Positions 63,571-64,000 of a stretch of DNA of 64,000 bases are shown here, in pieces (positions within the stretch are counted from its first letter, which is position 1; each line of letters begins with the position of its first letter). This DNA is from Candidatus Nitrohelix vancouverensis. Lineage in GTDB: Bacteria > Nitrospinota > Nitrospinia > Nitrospinales > VA-1. The notes beneath the pieces are model-generated. The model searched no databases, was not told the origin of the DNA, and saw only the letters and a program-made list of their open reading frames with translations. The stretch spans positions 2,010,557 to 2,074,556 of the forward strand of contig CP048620.1 in NCBI GenBank assembly GCA_015698305.1, read 5' to 3'. The translations under genes and the position numbers were made by a program.

Positions 63571-64000
63571 TTATCCATTTGAATTGAAGAATTCTTCGAT
63601 ATGCCGGATGTTTTCCAGATTCATTTCATGGCCCTGCGAAGTTTCGCGGGCGGTGACTTGCAGTCCCCGGCCTTTCAATTCATCAAGGGCGAATTCAGCA
63701 AGAAATGATGGGACCACCTCGTCGTTGGCGCCGAAGATTCCAAATATCTGGGCGTTGCGCGCTTCAGCGGCGACATCGGGCAATTCAGGGAGAAAGCCGC
63801 AGACCGAAGCGACTTTATGGATGGGTCGCTTTCCAAGCAGGGAATAAACCAGAGACGCGGCGCCGCCTTGCGAGAAACCCCAGAGACAGGTCTGGATTTC
63901 TGTCGGTGAATAATTCTGCCGGGCAAAGGCTTCTGTGTCTTCAATGGCGCGAGTGGCAAATTCCAGAAATTCCTTAACGGACTCCATTTGTTTGGGACCG
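63571..64000 (-). CDS. Alpha/beta hydrolase (phospholipase/carboxylesterase type), 5' end outside window
   Basis: The C-terminal 138-plus residues of a serine hydrolase are visible. The nucleophile motif is LWGFSQGGAASLVYSLLGK, the acid in GIFGANDEVVP, and His in SQGHEMNLENI. In this family (about 210-220 residues) the nucleophile lies near residue 110, while only about 39 residues precede it from the first in-frame Met. The frame stays open to the window edge (GPKQ before that Met), so the gene begins outside. It is an esterase of unknown substrate; no link with the cobalamin operon is shown. Confidence 0.8.
   Translation of the reverse strand, partial: GPKQMESVKEFLEFATRAIEDTEAFARQNYSPTEIQTCLWGFSQGGAASLVYSLLGKRPIHKVASVCGFLPELPDVAAEARNAQIFGIFGANDEVVPSFLAEFALDELKGRGLQVTARETSQGHEMNLENIRHIEEFFNSNG

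Overview
The window looks like ordinary chromosome of a free-living, Gram-negative (diderm) bacterium of moderate GC content. It has TonB and an outer-membrane receptor, lipoproteins, periplasmic c-type cytochromes, Tat translocation, proton-pumping NADH dehydrogenase parts, sigma-54 regulation, and lysine/diaminopimelate synthesis by the LL-DAP aminotransferase route. There is no phage, transposase, integrase or CRISPR array. The TPR-rich proteins, RND-family exporter, YeeE/YedE plus cytochrome c locus, and Amt recall marine Nitrospinota or related deep lineages. That placement is an inference from gene content; no ribosomal marker is present to test it.

Layout. 1-5.0 kb: the end of a SPOR-domain membrane protein, a methyltransferase/membrane pair, then a DUF2892 protein, a split YeeE/YedE permease and a three-haem cytochrome c. 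5.1-7.6 kb: an RND exporter. 7.8-12.7 kb: pgi-tal-glk sugar phosphate operon and argG. 12.7-18.7 kb: a sigma-54 response regulator, a TPR plus periplasmic-binding fusion protein that resembles LpoA, and PBP1A convergent to it. 18.7-23.3 kb: DUF5069 and LRR proteins, a lipoprotein, a small TPR protein, TatA and a flippase-like membrane protein. 23.4-27.8 kb: nuoE-nuoG-nuoD without nuoF. 28-32.4 kb: a protein of about 21 TPRs behind an Amt transporter, and a lipoprotein. 32.5-36 kb: a small signalling protein, an HDOD protein and a hybrid histidine kinase. 36-37.6 kb: an exported protein, a formyltransferase and tRNA-Pro(GGG). 37.8-43 kb: cupin plus B12-binding radical SAM enzyme, then four minus-strand genes with a DnaJ-type protein. 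43.2-50.2 kb: a haem-binding chemoreceptor, tmk-ubiX-cysteine desulfurase-thiI, and folK. 50.2-51.5 kb: dapL.

51.5-63.5 kb is the most coherent block. Two cobalamin riboswitches each head a minus-strand operon. The first is btuF-btuD-btuC-cobQ-cobS-(cobU-bluB fusion): corrinoid import across the inner membrane, side-chain amidation, and lower-ligand synthesis and attachment. The second is btuB-tonB-(DxNxDG repeat protein)-(cytochrome c lipoprotein)-cobT: outer-membrane uptake and lower-ligand activation, with two unexplained exported proteins between them. No corrin-ring genes are seen here, so the block fits salvage and remodelling of imported corrinoids. The two exported passengers and the CobU-BluB fusion are the strongest candidates for undescribed biology in the window. 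The window ends inside an esterase-like alpha/beta hydrolase gene.
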